A DNA stretch of 64,000 nt from Allobosea sp. BH3 (GCF_025499465.1 NZ_JAIMCA010000005.1:124001-188000), one strand, 5' to 3'; positions 27,078 through 37,688 are shown, numbered from the stretch's first letter. The notes: generated from the sequence alone by a model not told the origin. Numbers and translations are program-made.

Positions 27078-28403
27078 ATGACCACAAAAACGCGCATCCT
27101 GATGTCGGTCGCGGCTTTCGCGCTCGCCAGCGCCTCGCCCGCTCTCGCCCAGACCGAGATTCAGTGGTGGCACGCGCTGACCGGCGCCAACAACGACGTC
27201 GTCGTCAAGCTCGCCGAGGACTTCAACGCCTCGCAGAAGGACTACAAGGTCGTCCCCGTCTACAAGGGCTCCTATCCCGACACGCTGAACGCCGGCATCG
27301 CCGCCTTCCGCGCCGGCCAGGCCCCGCACATCCTGCAGGTTTTCGAGGTCGGCACCGGCACGATGATGTCGGCCAAGGGCGCGATCAAGCCCGTCCACGA
27401 GGTGATGAAGGAAGCCGGCGAGAAGTTCGACCCGAACGCCTATCTCCCCGCCATCACCGGCTATTATTCGACGGCTAAGGGCGACATGCTCTCGATGCCG
27501 TTCAACTCGTCGTCCATGGTGATGTGGTACAACAAGGACGCCTTCAAGAAGGCGGGCCTCGACCCGGCGAAGCCGCCGAAGACCTGGCCGGAAACCTTCG
27601 AGGCCGCCAAGAAGCTGAAGGCTGCCGGCTACGACAAGTGCGGCGTTTCGAACGCCTGGGCCCCCTGGGCCAATATCGAGCAGTTCGGCGCCTGGCATAA
27701 CGTGCCGCTGTCGACCCAGGTCAACGGCATGGCCGGCTTCGATGCGGTGCTGAACTTCAACAAGAGCCCGGCCTTCCTCAAGCACTGGACCAACCTGGTC
27801 GAGCTGCAGAAGGACAAGACCTATGACTACTCGGGCCGCACCAACAACGGCGAGGGCCGCTTCACCTCGGGCGAGTGCCCGATCTTCCTGACCTCCTCGG
27901 GCTTCTTCGGCAACGTTCGCGCCAATGCCAAGTTCGACTGGGGCAACGCTCCGATGCCGTATTATCCGGACGTGCAGGGCGCCCCGCAGAACTCGATCAT
28001 CGGCGGCGCTTCGCTCTGGGTGATGGGCGGCAAGAAGGCCGACGAGTACAAGGGCATCGCCAAGTTCTTCACCTTCCTCTCGGACGTCGACCGCCAGGTG
28101 AAGCTGCACACCGAGTCCGGCTATCTGCCGATCACCAAGGCCGCCTACGAGAAGGTCAAGGCTTCGGGCTTCTACAAGGACAAGCCCTATCTCGAGACCC
28201 CGATCCTCGAGCTGACCAACAAGGCCCCGACCGACAATTCGAAGGGCCTGCGTTACGGCAGCCTCGTCCAGATCCGCGACATCTGGTCGGAGGAGCTGGA
28301 GGCGGCGCTGAACGGCCAGAAGTCGCCGCAGGCGGCGCTGGACGCGGCGGCCGAGCGTGGCAACCAGATGCTGCGCCAGTTCGAGCGCACCGCCTCGCGC
28401 TGA
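27078..28403 (+). CDS. ugpB: sn-Glycerol-3-phosphate-binding periplasmic protein
   Basis: 441 residues. The ATG at 27078 follows AAGGGAGA and starts a signal peptide ending ALAQT. UgpB features: EIQWWHALTGANNDVVVKLA, the FNASQKDYKVVPVYKGSYP segment, MPFNSSSMVMWYNKDAF and a CGVSNAWAPWANIEQFGAWH region. First gene of the Pho-box operon; a hairpin follows it before ugpA, which often keeps the binding-protein message more abundant than the permease message. Confidence 0.95.
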   Translation: MTTKTRILMSVAAFALASASPALAQTEIQWWHALTGANNDVVVKLAEDFNASQKDYKVVPVYKGSYPDTLNAGIAAFRAGQAPHILQVFEVGTGTMMSAKGAIKPVHEVMKEAGEKFDPNAYLPAITGYYSTAKGDMLSMPFNSSSMVMWYNKDAFKKAGLDPAKPPKTWPETFEAAKKLKAAGYDKCGVSNAWAPWANIEQFGAWHNVPLSTQVNGMAGFDAVLNFNKSPAFLKHWTNLVELQKDKTYDYSGRTNNGEGRFTSGECPIFLTSSGFFGNVRANAKFDWGNAPMPYYPDVQGAPQNSIIGGASLWVMGGKKADEYKGIAKFFTFLSDVDRQVKLHTESGYLPITKAAYEKVKASGFYKDKPYLETPILELTNKAPTDNSKGLRYGSLVQIRDIWSEELEAALNGQKSPQAALDAAAERGNQMLRQFERTASR

Positions 28404-28427
28404 GCACTCCGCTCTTGCATCTCTAAG

Positions 28428-28457
28428 GCCATCCCGGGCAAAAGCGCCCAGGATGGC
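28428..28457 (+). other. Intercistronic stem-loop between ugpB and ugpA
   Basis: Stem of 12 bases with one C-A mismatch (28428-28439 with 28446-28457), loop of six, no T-run after it. It sits 25 bases after the ugpB stop and likely stabilises or partly terminates the mRNA so that ugpB is made in excess. Confidence 0.6.
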
Positions 28458-28477
28458 ATGCTCGTTCAAGGACGCCG

Positions 28478-29359
28478 ATGCAGAAGAACGCGTATTTCAA
28501 GGGCCTGGCGATCCCCTTCCTGCTGCTGTTGCCGCAGCTCGTGATCACCGTCCTGTTCTTCTACTGGCCGGCGAGCCAGGCCGTCTGGCAGAGCTTCCTG
28601 CTCGAGGATGCCTTCGGCACATCGACAGAGTTCGTCTGGTTCGAGAACTACCAGCTGCTCTTCGCCGACCCCGGCTATCTCAAGGCCTTCATCAACACGA
28701 TCGTCTTCTCCACCTTCGTCTGCGTGTTCTCTCTGTCGATCGCCCTGCTCTTCGCGGTGATGGCTGACCGGCAGCTCCGTGGCGGCGAGATCTACAAGAC
28801 CCTGCTGATCTGGCCCTATGCAGTGGCGCCCGCCATCGCCGGCGTGCTCTGGATCTTCATGTTCGATCCCTCGCTAGGCATGCTGGCGCGAGGGCTGCAG
28901 TCCCTGGGCATTCCGTGGAACCCGCGGCTCAACGGCAACCATGCCATGCTGCTCGTCATCCTGGCCGCGACCTGGAAGCAGATCAGCTACAATTTCCTGT
29001 TCTTCCTCGCCGGCCTCCAGTCGATCCCCAAGAGCGTGATCGAGGCCGCGGTGATCGACGGCGCCAAGCCGATGCGGCGCTTCTGGACCATCGTCTTCCC
29101 GCTGCTCTCGCCGACGACCTTCTTCCTGCTCGTCGTCAACATCGTCTACGTCTTCTTCGACACCTTCGGCATCATCGACACGGTCACCGGCGGCGGCCCC
29201 TCGGGCGCCACCGAGACGCTGGTCTACAAGGTCTTTTCCGACGGCAAGGGCGGCTCCAACCTCGGCGGTTCCGCCGCACAGTCCGTGGTGCTGCTGGTGA
29301 TGGTGATCGGGCTCACCGCGGTCCAGTTCCGCTTCATCGAGCGCAAGGTGAGCTACTGA
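28478..29359 (+). CDS. ugpA: Glycerol-3-phosphate ABC importer permease A
   Basis: 293 residues, six hydrophobic segments, MalF/UgpA type. The EAA loop [20 protein letters not shown] contacts the ATPase. Shine-Dalgarno AAGGACG before the ATG. Its stop overlaps the ATG of the creatininase gene (TGATG at 29357-29361), so that gene is translationally tied to the transporter. Confidence 0.93.
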   Translation: MQKNAYFKGLAIPFLLLLPQLVITVLFFYWPASQAVWQSFLLEDAFGTSTEFVWFENYQLLFADPGYLKAFINTIVFSTFVCVFSLSIALLFAVMADRQLRGGEIYKTLLIWPYAVAPAIAGVLWIFMFDPSLGMLARGLQSLGIPWNPRLNGNHAMLLVILAATWKQISYNFLFFLAGLQSIPKSVIEAAVIDGAKPMRRFWTIVFPLLSPTTFFLLVVNIVYVFFDTFGIIDTVTGGGPSGATETLVYKVFSDGKGGSNLGGSAAQSVVLLVMVIGLTAVQFRFIERKVSY

Positions 29360-30108
29360 TGGCGTCCGTGCTCTGGCTGGATCTCACCGCCGAGGAACTG
29401 CGCTCCAAGGCTGCGAAGGACGCCGTCGTCGTCCTCCCCGTCGCCTCCGTCGAACAGCACGGCCCGCATCTGCCGGTCGGCGTCGACACCATCCTGTGCG
29501 GCGGCGTCTGCAAGGCGGCGGCCGAGCTTGCGAGCGATGTCGAGGTCGTCGTCGCGCCGACGCTCTGGTGCGGCATGGCCGAGCATCACATGGCCTTCGG
29601 CGGCACCTTCACCTTCGACATTCCGACCTATCGCGCCGTCCTGCTCTCCTTCCTCCGGAGCATCGAGCGCCACGGCTTCCACCGCGTGCTGATCGTCAAC
29701 GGCCATGGCGGCAACATCGCTGCGCTGACGGCCTTCCTGCCCGATTTTGCCCGCGAGACGCGGCTGCATGTCGAGGCGACCACCTATTTCCTGCTGGCGC
29801 AGGACGCGCTCGGGCCGCTGCTGGAGGACCAGAAGGGTGTCCAGCACGCCTGCGAGGTCGAGACCTCGATGATGATGGTTCTGGCGCCGGGCTGCGTGCG
29901 CGAGGCGCGGCTGGGCGAGGCCTTCGGCATGCTCGACGGCGCGCCGGGCCGCCCCACCGTCTCCCGCCACCGCTCCTTCCGGGACATGACCGAGAGCGGG
30001 GTGATCGGCGATGCTCGCCGCGCCACGCTGGAAAAGGGCAAGGCCTGCCTCGACGCCTGCGCGCAGGCGCTGGCCGGGCTGATGCGCGAGATGGGGAAGG
30101 GGCTCTGA
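29359..30108 (+). CDS. Creatininase-family amidohydrolase inside the ugp operon
   Basis: 249 residues. Creatininase fold with its metal site motifs: PVASVEQHGPHLPVGVDT (Glu, His, Asp ligands), a FGGTFTFDIPTY region and VNGHGGNIAAL. The family includes creatinine amidohydrolase, MftE peptidases and FAPy-type deformylases. Its ATG overlaps the ugpA stop by one base and its TGA overlaps the ugpE ATG by one base, so it is a fixed part of this operon. True substrate unknown; a function in processing a Pho-regulated organic phosphate or its alcohol head group is speculation. Confidence 0.9.
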   Translation: MASVLWLDLTAEELRSKAAKDAVVVLPVASVEQHGPHLPVGVDTILCGGVCKAAAELASDVEVVVAPTLWCGMAEHHMAFGGTFTFDIPTYRAVLLSFLRSIERHGFHRVLIVNGHGGNIAALTAFLPDFARETRLHVEATTYFLLAQDALGPLLEDQKGVQHACEVETSMMMVLAPGCVREARLGEAFGMLDGAPGRPTVSRHRSFRDMTESGVIGDARRATLEKGKACLDACAQALAGLMREMGKGL

Positions 30109-30956
30109 TGGTTGAGGACCGCCGCCTCGGCGATGCGATCGCCTATGTCATCCTGACGATCGGCGTGCTGATCGTCGCCTTTCCGGTCTGGCTGACCTTC
30201 GTCGCCTCCACCTGGGATGCCGCGACCGTCATCAACGGCCAGATGCCGCTCTATCCGGGCCCGTATTTCTTCGAGAACTACAATCGCATCCTCTTCATCG
30301 GCACGTCCGGCACGACGCGCGAGCCGGTGATCGGGATGATGCTGAACTCCTTCGTGATGGCGATGGCGATCGCGCTCGGCAAGATCTTCATCTCGGTGCT
30401 CTCGGCCTATGCGGTGGTCTATTACCGCTTCCCGTTCCGCATGGCGGCGTTCTGGATCATCTTCATCACGCTGATGCTCCCGGTCGAAGTCCGCATCTTC
30501 CCGACCTTCAAGATCGTTTCCGATCTGAACATGCTCGACACCTATCAGGGCCTCGCCATTCCGCTCATCGCTTCGGCGACGGGCACGCTGCTCTTCCGGC
30601 AGTTCTTCATGACGATCCCGGACGAACTGCTCGAAGCCTCGAAGATCGATGGCGCGGGCCCCTTCCGCTTCTTCAAGGACACGCTGCTCCCGCTCTCGAT
30701 CACCACGATCGCGGCGCTGTTCGTGATCCAGTTCATCTATGGCTGGAACCAGTATCTCTGGCCGCTCCTGGTGACGACCAAGGACTCGATGCAGACCATC
30801 GTCATCGCCATCAAGAAGATGATCGTCACCGCCGACGCGCTCACCGAATGGCAGCTCGCCATGGCCACCGCCATGCTCGCGATGCTGCCGCCGGTCCTCG
30901 TCGTCATCCTGATGCAGAGGCTCTTCGTGAAGGGCCTGGTCGAAACCGAGAAGTAA
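30108..30956 (+). CDS. ugpE: Glycerol-3-phosphate ABC importer permease E
   Basis: 282 residues, six hydrophobic segments, MalG/UgpE type. EAA loop [20 protein letters not shown]; UgpE-like segments [12 protein letters not shown] and [17 protein letters not shown]-terminal [16 protein letters not shown] overlaps the creatininase stop by one base. Confidence 0.94.
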   Translation: MVEDRRLGDAIAYVILTIGVLIVAFPVWLTFVASTWDAATVINGQMPLYPGPYFFENYNRILFIGTSGTTREPVIGMMLNSFVMAMAIALGKIFISVLSAYAVVYYRFPFRMAAFWIIFITLMLPVEVRIFPTFKIVSDLNMLDTYQGLAIPLIASATGTLLFRQFFMTIPDELLEASKIDGAGPFRFFKDTLLPLSITTIAALFVIQFIYGWNQYLWPLLVTTKDSMQTIVIAIKKMIVTADALTEWQLAMATAMLAMLPPVLVVILMQRLFVKGLVETEK

Positions 30957-30963
30957 GCTCCGC

Positions 30964-32043
<1,080 letters not shown>

Positions 32044-32046
32044 GCG

Positions 32047-32433
32047 CTACCAGAGGCGTTTGACGGCGAAGCCGTCGAACAGGGCCTCGTTCGAAATCAG
32101 CACCATGTCCTCGGATTGGGCCTGCGCGATCAGGAGGCGGTCGAACGGGTCCTTGTGCGCGATGTTCATCTCGCCGGCCCGCAGCGCATGGTGGATGCTG
32201 ATCGGCAGTTCGCTAAAGCCTTGATCGGCGATGATCGTCTCGAAGTCCTGCGCCAGCAGCGCCGCATCGGGGAGCTTGCCGATGCGGAATTTGGTGGCCA
32301 CCTCCATCGCCGAGGCGGCGCTGACGGCGATGCTGTTGGCCTCGTCCCCGATAGCGTCGCGGGCGCGGTCGCTCAGCGCCTCGTCACCTGCAAGCCACCA
32401 GATCAAGGCGTGCGTGTCGAGCAGCAGCCTCAA
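32047..32433 (-). CDS. VapC-type PIN-domain toxin
   Basis: 128 residues. PIN acidic residues are visible: LLLDTHALIWWL (Asp), SAASAMEVATKF (Glu) and KDPFDRLLIAQA (two Asp), plus a C-terminal SNEALFD. Expected to be a Mg-dependent ribonuclease (VapC toxins often cut tRNA or rRNA). ATG overlaps the antitoxin stop by four bases. Confidence 0.92.
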   Translation of the reverse strand: MRLLLDTHALIWWLAGDEALSDRARDAIGDEANSIAVSAASAMEVATKFRIGKLPDAALLAQDFETIIADQGFSELPISIHHALRAGEMNIAHKDPFDRLLIAQAQSEDMVLISNEALFDGFAVKRLW

Positions 32434-32663
32434 GTGAGATTCCAGCCGCCAAGCTCGCTGTCAGGCAGCGGCTCATTAAAGCGCGCGTCGATGGCGATCT
32501 TTCCCTTGAGGGCTCCGAAGCGTCGCTTGCCGCGTGGCGCGACCGGCACGAGGCGCACCACCGGTACGTTGCCGCGGGCGATGACCACGTCTCCACCTTC
32601 GAGCGCGTCGGCAATCAGCTTGGACAGGTTCGTCTTGGCGTCGTGAACCGAGAACTGGGCCAT
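32430..32663 (-). CDS. Phd/YefM-type antitoxin
   Basis: 77 residues. The N-terminal Phd/YefM DNA-binding fold reads FSVHDAKTNLSKLI and GGDVVIARGNVPVVRLVPV; the C-terminal half (FNEPLPDSELGGW) would bind and neutralise the PIN toxin. A perfect inverted repeat directly upstream is the likely autoregulatory operator. Confidence 0.9.
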   Translation of the reverse strand: MAQFSVHDAKTNLSKLIADALEGGDVVIARGNVPVVRLVPVAPRGKRRFGALKGKIAIDARFNEPLPDSELGGWNLT

Positions 32664-32668
32664 CGAGT

Positions 32669-32702
32669 ATCCCTCTTAGCTAACAAGGTAGCTAAGAGGG
32701 AT
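32669..32702 (-). promoter_or_regulatory. Operator of the toxin-antitoxin operon (perfect inverted repeat)
   Basis: 14-bp perfect arms (32669-32682 and 32689-32702) with a six-base centre, within 40 bases of the antitoxin start. The promoter-distal arm (minus-strand reading AAGAGGGAT) contains the Shine-Dalgarno of the antitoxin, so the repeat may act as DNA operator and as an mRNA hairpin that hides the ribosome site. Also just after the hemW stop, but no T-run follows. Confidence 0.75.
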
Positions 32703-32722
32703 CCGGCAGGCAAGAGACGCGC

Positions 32723-33922
32723 TCAAGCAGCCAGATCGGCCACCAGCGCGTCGAGCAGCAGCGCCCCCTCGGGCGTGGCGGCGAGCTTGCCGCCGGGCCG
32801 GCGCATCAGGAGCTTGTCGTCGATCAGGCTGGCGATCCGCTTCTCGTTCAGTGGCCGCCCGGCCAGCGCCCGGAACACGGAGGGGTCGATGCCCTCGACG
32901 AGCCGAAGCCCCATCAGAAGATATTCGTCGCCCTGCGATTCCGTGCCGAGCACCTCGTCCTCGACCAGCGCATGGCCTTCGGCCTCGACCCGATCCAGCC
33001 AGATCTCCGGCCTCTTCTCGGTCGAATGTGCCGTGCGGCCCTGCGCCGTGACCAGCCGGCCATGGGCGCCGGGGCCGACGCCGGCATATTCGCCATAGCG
33101 CCAATAGACCAGGTTGTGCCGGCATTCGGCGCCGGGCCGCGCATGGTTCGAGATCTCGTAGACCGGCAGACCGTGCTTCTCCGTGATCTCCTGCGTCATC
33201 TCGTAGAGCGCAGCGCCCGCCTCATGATCGGGGATGGCGAGCTTGCCGGCCCGGAACAGCCGCTCGAATGCGGTGCCGGGCTCGATGGTGAGCTGGTAGA
33301 GCGAGAGATGCTCGGCCGCATGGCTGATCGCCAGCTCCAGCTCCGCGCGCCAGAGCGCGGGCGTCTGTGCCGGCGAGCGGGCATAGATCAGGTCGAAGGA
33401 ATAGCGCTCGAAATAGCGCCGCGCGATCGCGACGGCGGCGAGTGCTTCCTCTGCGGAGTGCATTCGCCCAAGCGACTTGAGGTCGGCGTCGTTGAGTGCC
33501 TGCACGCCGAGCGAAACTCGGTTGACGCCCGCGGCCCGGAAATCGGCGAACCGCCCGGCCTCGACGCTGGTCGGGTTGGCTTCGAGCGAGACCTCGCAGT
33601 TCGGGTCGACGGTCCAGTATTCGCCGATGGCGTCGAGGATCGCGCCGACGGTGCGGCCCTCCATCAGCGAGGGTGTGCCGCCGCCGAAGAAGATCGAGGT
33701 CACGGTTCGGCCGGGAGTGAGCGCGGCGCGATGCGCGATCTCGCGGCGGAAGGCGGCGATATAGCGGGCCTGGTCCGGCGGCTGCAGCCGGACATGGCTG
33801 TTGAAGTCGCAATAGGGGCATTTGGCCAGGCAGAAGGGCCAGTGCACATAGACGGCGAAGCCCGCATCCGCGGTCGGATGCAGGGCAGGCGGCCGCTCGA
33901 CGAGGGCGGCCGCGGTGCTCAC
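32723..33922 (-). CDS. hemW: Radical SAM heme chaperone HemW (HemN-like)
   Basis: 399 residues. Radical SAM cluster CLAKCPYCDFNSH, FFGGGTPSLM, the EANPTSVEAG and RVSLGVQALND segments, and HLSLYQLTIEPGTAF, the HemW pattern. Lacks the extra N-terminal residues of true HemN oxidases, so heme insertion chaperone is the better call. GTG start overlaps the rdgB stop (GTGA). Confidence 0.93.
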   Translation of the reverse strand: MSTAAALVERPPALHPTADAGFAVYVHWPFCLAKCPYCDFNSHVRLQPPDQARYIAAFRREIAHRAALTPGRTVTSIFFGGGTPSLMEGRTVGAILDAIGEYWTVDPNCEVSLEANPTSVEAGRFADFRAAGVNRVSLGVQALNDADLKSLGRMHSAEEALAAVAIARRYFERYSFDLIYARSPAQTPALWRAELELAISHAAEHLSLYQLTIEPGTAFERLFRAGKLAIPDHEAGAALYEMTQEITEKHGLPVYEISNHARPGAECRHNLVYWRYGEYAGVGPGAHGRLVTAQGRTAHSTEKRPEIWLDRVEAEGHALVEDEVLGTESQGDEYLLMGLRLVEGIDPSVFRALAGRPLNEKRIASLIDDKLLMRRPGGKLAATPEGALLLDALVADLAA

Positions 33923-34566
33923 GACGGCTTCCTCAGGCAGGCGGCAGCGAGCGCATGGAAGGCGCGCGCCCGATGCGACAATCCCGGCGAGCCATCGGCC
34001 GGAATGCCGTGCTTCTCCTGCGCCGTCATCTCGCCGAAGGTCTTGGCGTGGCCGTCCGGCAGGAAGATCGGATCGTAGCCGAAGCCCCCAGCGCCGCGCG
34101 CATGCTCGGTGACGGTGCCGAAGACCCGCCCCTCGAACAGCTCCTGATGCCCGTCCGGCCAGGCGATCACCAGGGCCGAGACGAAATGCGCCTTGCGCTT
34201 GTCGGGGGTGGTCGCCCCGCGCTTGGCCAGCTCCACCTGCACCCGCGAAATCGCCGGGGCGAAATCCTTGCCCGGCCCGGCCCAGTTGGCCGAGAACAGG
34301 CCGGGCGCCCCGTCGAGCGCATCGACGCAGATGCCGGAATCGTCCGAGAGGGCGGGCAGGCCGCTCGCGCTCGTCGCGGCGACGGCTTTGATCGCCGCAT
34401 TCTCCGAGAACATGTAGCCGTCCTCGACCGGCTCCGGCAGGCCTAGTTCACCGGCCGAGACCAGCTCGACGCCATAAGGCGCCAGGAGCTCGCGCATCTC
34501 GCGCAGCTTGCCCTGGTTATGGGTCGCGATCACGACCTTGCCGGAGAGGGTGCGATGCCCGCTCAT
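33919..34566 (-). CDS. rdgB: dITP/XTP pyrophosphatase
   Basis: 215 residues from the ATG at 34566. RdgB/HAM1 motifs: VIATHNQGKLREM, the SENAAIKAVAA helix, LSDDSGICVDALDGAPG, SANWAGPGKDFA, FGYDPIFLPDG and SHRARAF. Removes non-canonical purine triphosphates. Starts two bases after the rph stop. Confidence 0.96.
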   Translation of the reverse strand: MSGHRTLSGKVVIATHNQGKLREMRELLAPYGVELVSAGELGLPEPVEDGYMFSENAAIKAVAATSASGLPALSDDSGICVDALDGAPGLFSANWAGPGKDFAPAISRVQVELAKRGATTPDKRKAHFVSALVIAWPDGHQELFEGRVFGTVTEHARGAGGFGYDPIFLPDGHAKTFGEMTAQEKHGIPADGSPGLSHRARAFHALAAACLRKPS

Positions 34567-34568
34567 GC

Positions 34569-35285
34569 TCAGGCCACCGCGGCCTTCTGCAGCGTGACGA
34601 GCTTGCCGATGCCGTCCTTGGCGAGCCTGAGCAGCGAGAGCAGCTCGTCTTCCGAGAAGGGCGCGCCCTCGGCCGTGCCCTGCACCTCGACGAGGCCGCC
34701 CGAGCCGGTGATGACGAAATTGGCGTCGGTCTGGGCGCCGGAATCCTCGACATAGTCGAGGTCGATCACCGGCGCGCCGGCAACGATGCCGCAGGAGACG
34801 GCCGCGACATGGTCCTTCAGCGGGTTCGTGCCCTTGAGCAGCCCGCGGCCCTCCATCCACTTCAGCGCGTCGTGTAGCGCGACCCAGGCGCCGGTGATCG
34901 AGGCCGTGCGCGTGCCGCCATCGGCCTGCAGCACGTCGCAATCGACGACGATCTGGCGCTCACCGATCGCGGTCAGATCGACCACCGCGCGAAGCGAGCG
35001 GCCGACGAGCCGCTGGATTTCCTGCGTGCGGCCGGAGGGCTTGCCGGAGGTGACCTCGCGGCGCGTGCGCTCATGGGTAGCGCGCGGCAGCATCGAATAT
35101 TCGGCGGTGACCCAGCCCTTGCCGGTGCCGCGCAGCCAGGGCGGCCCCTTTTCCTCGACGGTCGCGGCGCAGAGCACCTTCGTCTCGCCGAATGTCACCA
35201 TGCAGGAGCCCTCGGCATAGCGCACCACGCCGCGTTCGAGCGTGACCTTGCGCATCTCGTCTGCGGCGCGTTTGGAGGGTCGCAT
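34569..35285 (-). CDS. rph: Ribonuclease PH
   Basis: 238 residues from ATG 35285 (AGGA upstream). [19 protein letters not shown] is the normal N-terminus, followed by [14 protein letters not shown] and [16 protein letters not shown]. 3'-exoribonuclease that trims tRNA 3' ends with phosphate. Heads rph-rdgB-hemW and is divergent from hrcA, a conserved alphaproteobacterial arrangement. Confidence 0.97.
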   Translation of the reverse strand: MRPSKRAADEMRKVTLERGVVRYAEGSCMVTFGETKVLCAATVEEKGPPWLRGTGKGWVTAEYSMLPRATHERTRREVTSGKPSGRTQEIQRLVGRSLRAVVDLTAIGERQIVVDCDVLQADGGTRTASITGAWVALHDALKWMEGRGLLKGTNPLKDHVAAVSCGIVAGAPVIDLDYVEDSGAQTDANFVITGSGGLVEVQGTAEGAPFSEDELLSLLRLAKDGIGKLVTLQKAAVA

Positions 35286-35404
35286 GAAGCTGTCCTGTCT
35301 GTCTTGAGAGGTGCGGCTTGTAGGCGTTCGCGCCGCGCCGGGCAAGGCGGAAGGCCGGTCTTGCCCCTTGATCGGCGCCCCCGGCATGACGACAATAGGA
35401 AACG

Positions 35405-36490
35405 ATGAGTGGCCACACCCGACCCCCGGAGACGACAAGCAGCCTGGTCGAGATCGACCAGCGCTCGCGCGAGATCTTCCGCCAGATCGTCGACGGCTAC
35501 CTGACGACGGGGGAGCCGGTCGGCTCGCGCAACATCGCCCGCCTCCTGCCGATGGCGCTGTCGCCCGCGACGGTGCGCAACGTCATGACCGACCTGGAGC
35601 TGGCCGGGCTGATCTACGCGCCGCACACCTCCGCCGGGCGCCTGCCCACCGAGCGGGGCCTGCGCTTCTTCGTCGACGCGATGATGGAGGTCGGCAATCT
35701 CACCGCCGATGAGCGCGCGCGCATCGAGGCGCAGATCAGGGCCGGCGCCGGCCAGCGCAACTTCGACCAGACGCTGACCGAGGCCTCGGCGCTGCTCTCG
35801 GGCCTTTCGCGCGGCGCCGGCGTCGTCGTCACCACTAAGGCCGACCCGCGGCTGAAGCACATCGAGTTCGTGCGGCTCGACCCCGCCCGCGCGCTGGTCG
35901 TGCTGGTGGCGGAGGACGGCACGGTGGAGAACCGCCTGCTCGCCCTGCCGGTCGGGCTGCCGGCCTCCGCGCTGATGGAGGCCGCGAACTTCCTCAACGC
36001 CCGCATTCTCGGCAAGACGCTGGCCGAGCTGCGCGGTGAGATCGGAACGCAGCGTGCCTTGATGGAGCGGGAGCTCGACACGCTCACCGCCCGGCTCGTC
36101 GAGAGCGGCATCGCCACGCAGGCCGGCCCCGGCAGCGACCGCCACCTGATCGTGCGGGGCCAGGCCAATCTGCTCGACGACCTCAGGGCCCAGGAGGATC
36201 TCGAGCGCATCCGCATGCTCTTCGGCGATCTCGAGACGCAGACCGACGTCATCGATCTGCTGACCCGCGCCGAGCAGGGCGACGGCGTGCGCATCTTCAT
36301 CGGCTCGGAGAACAAGCTATTCTCGATGTCGGGCTCCTCGATGGTGGCGGCGCCCTTCCGCGATGCGGAGCAGCGCATCGTCGGCGTCGTCGGCATCATC
36401 GGCCCGACGCGGCTGAACTACGCCCGCATCGTGCCGATGGTCGATTACACCGCCAAGGTGGTCGGCCGCCTGATCGGCGGCGACCGCTGA
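35405..36490 (+). CDS. hrcA: Heat-inducible transcription repressor HrcA
   Basis: 361 residues. N-terminal winged HTH ([25 protein letters not shown]), [21 protein letters not shown], and C-terminal [19 protein letters not shown]. Represses genes with a CIRCE element (groESL, often). AGGAAACG precedes the ATG. Unlike many relatives, grpE does not follow; the next gene is a convergent methyltransferase. No CIRCE is visible in its own 119-base upstream gap. Confidence 0.96.
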   Translation: MSGHTRPPETTSSLVEIDQRSREIFRQIVDGYLTTGEPVGSRNIARLLPMALSPATVRNVMTDLELAGLIYAPHTSAGRLPTERGLRFFVDAMMEVGNLTADERARIEAQIRAGAGQRNFDQTLTEASALLSGLSRGAGVVVTTKADPRLKHIEFVRLDPARALVVLVAEDGTVENRLLALPVGLPASALMEAANFLNARILGKTLAELRGEIGTQRALMERELDTLTARLVESGIATQAGPGSDRHLIVRGQANLLDDLRAQEDLERIRMLFGDLETQTDVIDLLTRAEQGDGVRIFIGSENKLFSMSGSSMVAAPFRDAEQRIVGVVGIIGPTRLNYARIVPMVDYTAKVVGRLIGGDR

Positions 36491-36497
36491 GGCGTTC

Positions 36498-37457
36498 TCA
36501 GGCGCTCAGGGCCACAGGCGGAACGCAGGCTTCACATACGGCGGCGACATGTCGATGGTCGGTGCCGCAGCAGCCGCCGAGGATGTGGAAGCTCGGGAAA
36601 TTCCGCCTGAGAACCTGATAGCGCCGGCCGAGATCGGCGGGATCGCCCTCATCCAGCGTCTCCGAATCGTCGAGCTCGGCATGACTGAGCATCGAGGCGT
36701 TGGCCCGCACGCCATGCACCCGCTTCATCCAGCCCTCGCCCGCCTCCAGCGCCTTCTCGAAATGCACCGGATGGGCGCAGTTGATCATGTAGTAGAGCGG
36801 GGCGCCGCCTGTCTCGTCATCGACGATCTCGACGGCCTCGCGCAGCGACCGGCCGCTGATCAGCCTGCCGTCGGTCTCGACCGTGAAGGAGATCGCGCAG
36901 GGCATGTCGTGTGCCTGCGCGGCGTTGGAGATACCGATCGCCTCCTCGATGCTGCCCAGCGTGTAGGCCGCGACCATGTCGGCCTGCGATTCGGCGAAGG
37001 TCGCGATCTGCACGCTGTGATAGGCCTCGGCTTCGTCCCGCGCCATGCGGCCTTCCTTGTAGCCGTCGCCGCGCGGGCCGATCGCCCCCGAGATGACGCA
37101 AGGCATGGAGGGCGTCTCCCAGCGCTCGCGCAACTCGCTCAGCAGCGTGATCGAAGCCAGGTTCGCCGCCTTGAGCGCCTTCGCGTCATAGTCAAGCTTC
37201 GTCCCCCAATCGGGATTGGCGCGCCAGGACGCGCTGTCGAGCACGAAGCCGACGCCGCGCCCCTGCGCGATGGCGAGGTACTTCTCGTAATAGGCGATGA
37301 GATGCTTCCTGCCCTCCTCGCTCGCGAGCAGGGTGAAGGAGGCGAAATGCGGCAGCTCCAGCCCGTCATGGAAGATCAGGGTCGTTTCCATGCCGCCGTC
37401 GCTGAGGAAGACGCTGCTGCCCTGCATCTGCGGTAGGGCATGCCGATACTTGGCCAT
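36498..37457 (-). CDS. Homocysteine S-methyltransferase
   Basis: 319 residues from ATG 37457, preceded by GGAGCAA; the frame extending to 37580 has no start signal and is Pro/Ser-rich. Zinc-Cys motifs: NCAHP and LGGCCGTDHRH. N-terminal LSDGGMETTLIF matches the (beta/alpha)8 homocysteine methyltransferase fold of MmuM/BHMT. Methyl donor (S-methylmethionine, betaine or other) not readable. Divergent from a TetR regulator. Confidence 0.9.
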   Translation of the reverse strand: MAKYRHALPQMQGSSVFLSDGGMETTLIFHDGLELPHFASFTLLASEEGRKHLIAYYEKYLAIAQGRGVGFVLDSASWRANPDWGTKLDYDAKALKAANLASITLLSELRERWETPSMPCVISGAIGPRGDGYKEGRMARDEAEAYHSVQIATFAESQADMVAAYTLGSIEEAIGISNAAQAHDMPCAISFTVETDGRLISGRSLREAVEIVDDETGGAPLYYMINCAHPVHFEKALEAGEGWMKRVHGVRANASMLSHAELDDSETLDEGDPADLGRRYQVLRRNFPSFHILGGCCGTDHRHVAAVCEACVPPVALSA

Positions 37458-37663
37458 CTGTGTTGCTCCGCTCGAGGTTTCAGCCGGCCCGGATGGCCTT
37501 GTCGGACCCGCCGGGGATGCGCTGGTTATCTCCCGCGACCATGCTCCCGGACTAGCCGGCTTGCGGTACGGAGCGGGCACGTAAGCGGAAAGTCGTTAGA
37601 ATACAGTGCGTTGCACATGCGCGTGGCGCGTGTGGGCGCAGTCATGCTAGGTTGCGAGCGCGT

Positions 37664-37688
37664 AAAACCACACCAGCGGTACAGTTTT
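37664..37688 (+). promoter_or_regulatory. Candidate TetR operator
   Basis: A 25-base interrupted palindrome AAAAC-N3-ACC-N3-GGT-N3-GTTTT, ending 14 bases before the tetR GTG. Symmetric spacing suits a TetR dimer. A second imperfect repeat (37614-37622 with 37626-37634, one mismatch) lies further upstream in the same divergent gap. Confidence 0.5.

Noticed and set aside
32669..32702. Terminator for hemW
   Set aside because: A perfect palindrome follows the hemW stop, but no T-run follows it and it abuts the antitoxin start, so an operator is the better reading.
35286..35404. CIRCE element in the rph/hrcA gap
   Set aside because: No TTAGCACTC-N9-GAGTGCTAA or near match on either strand.
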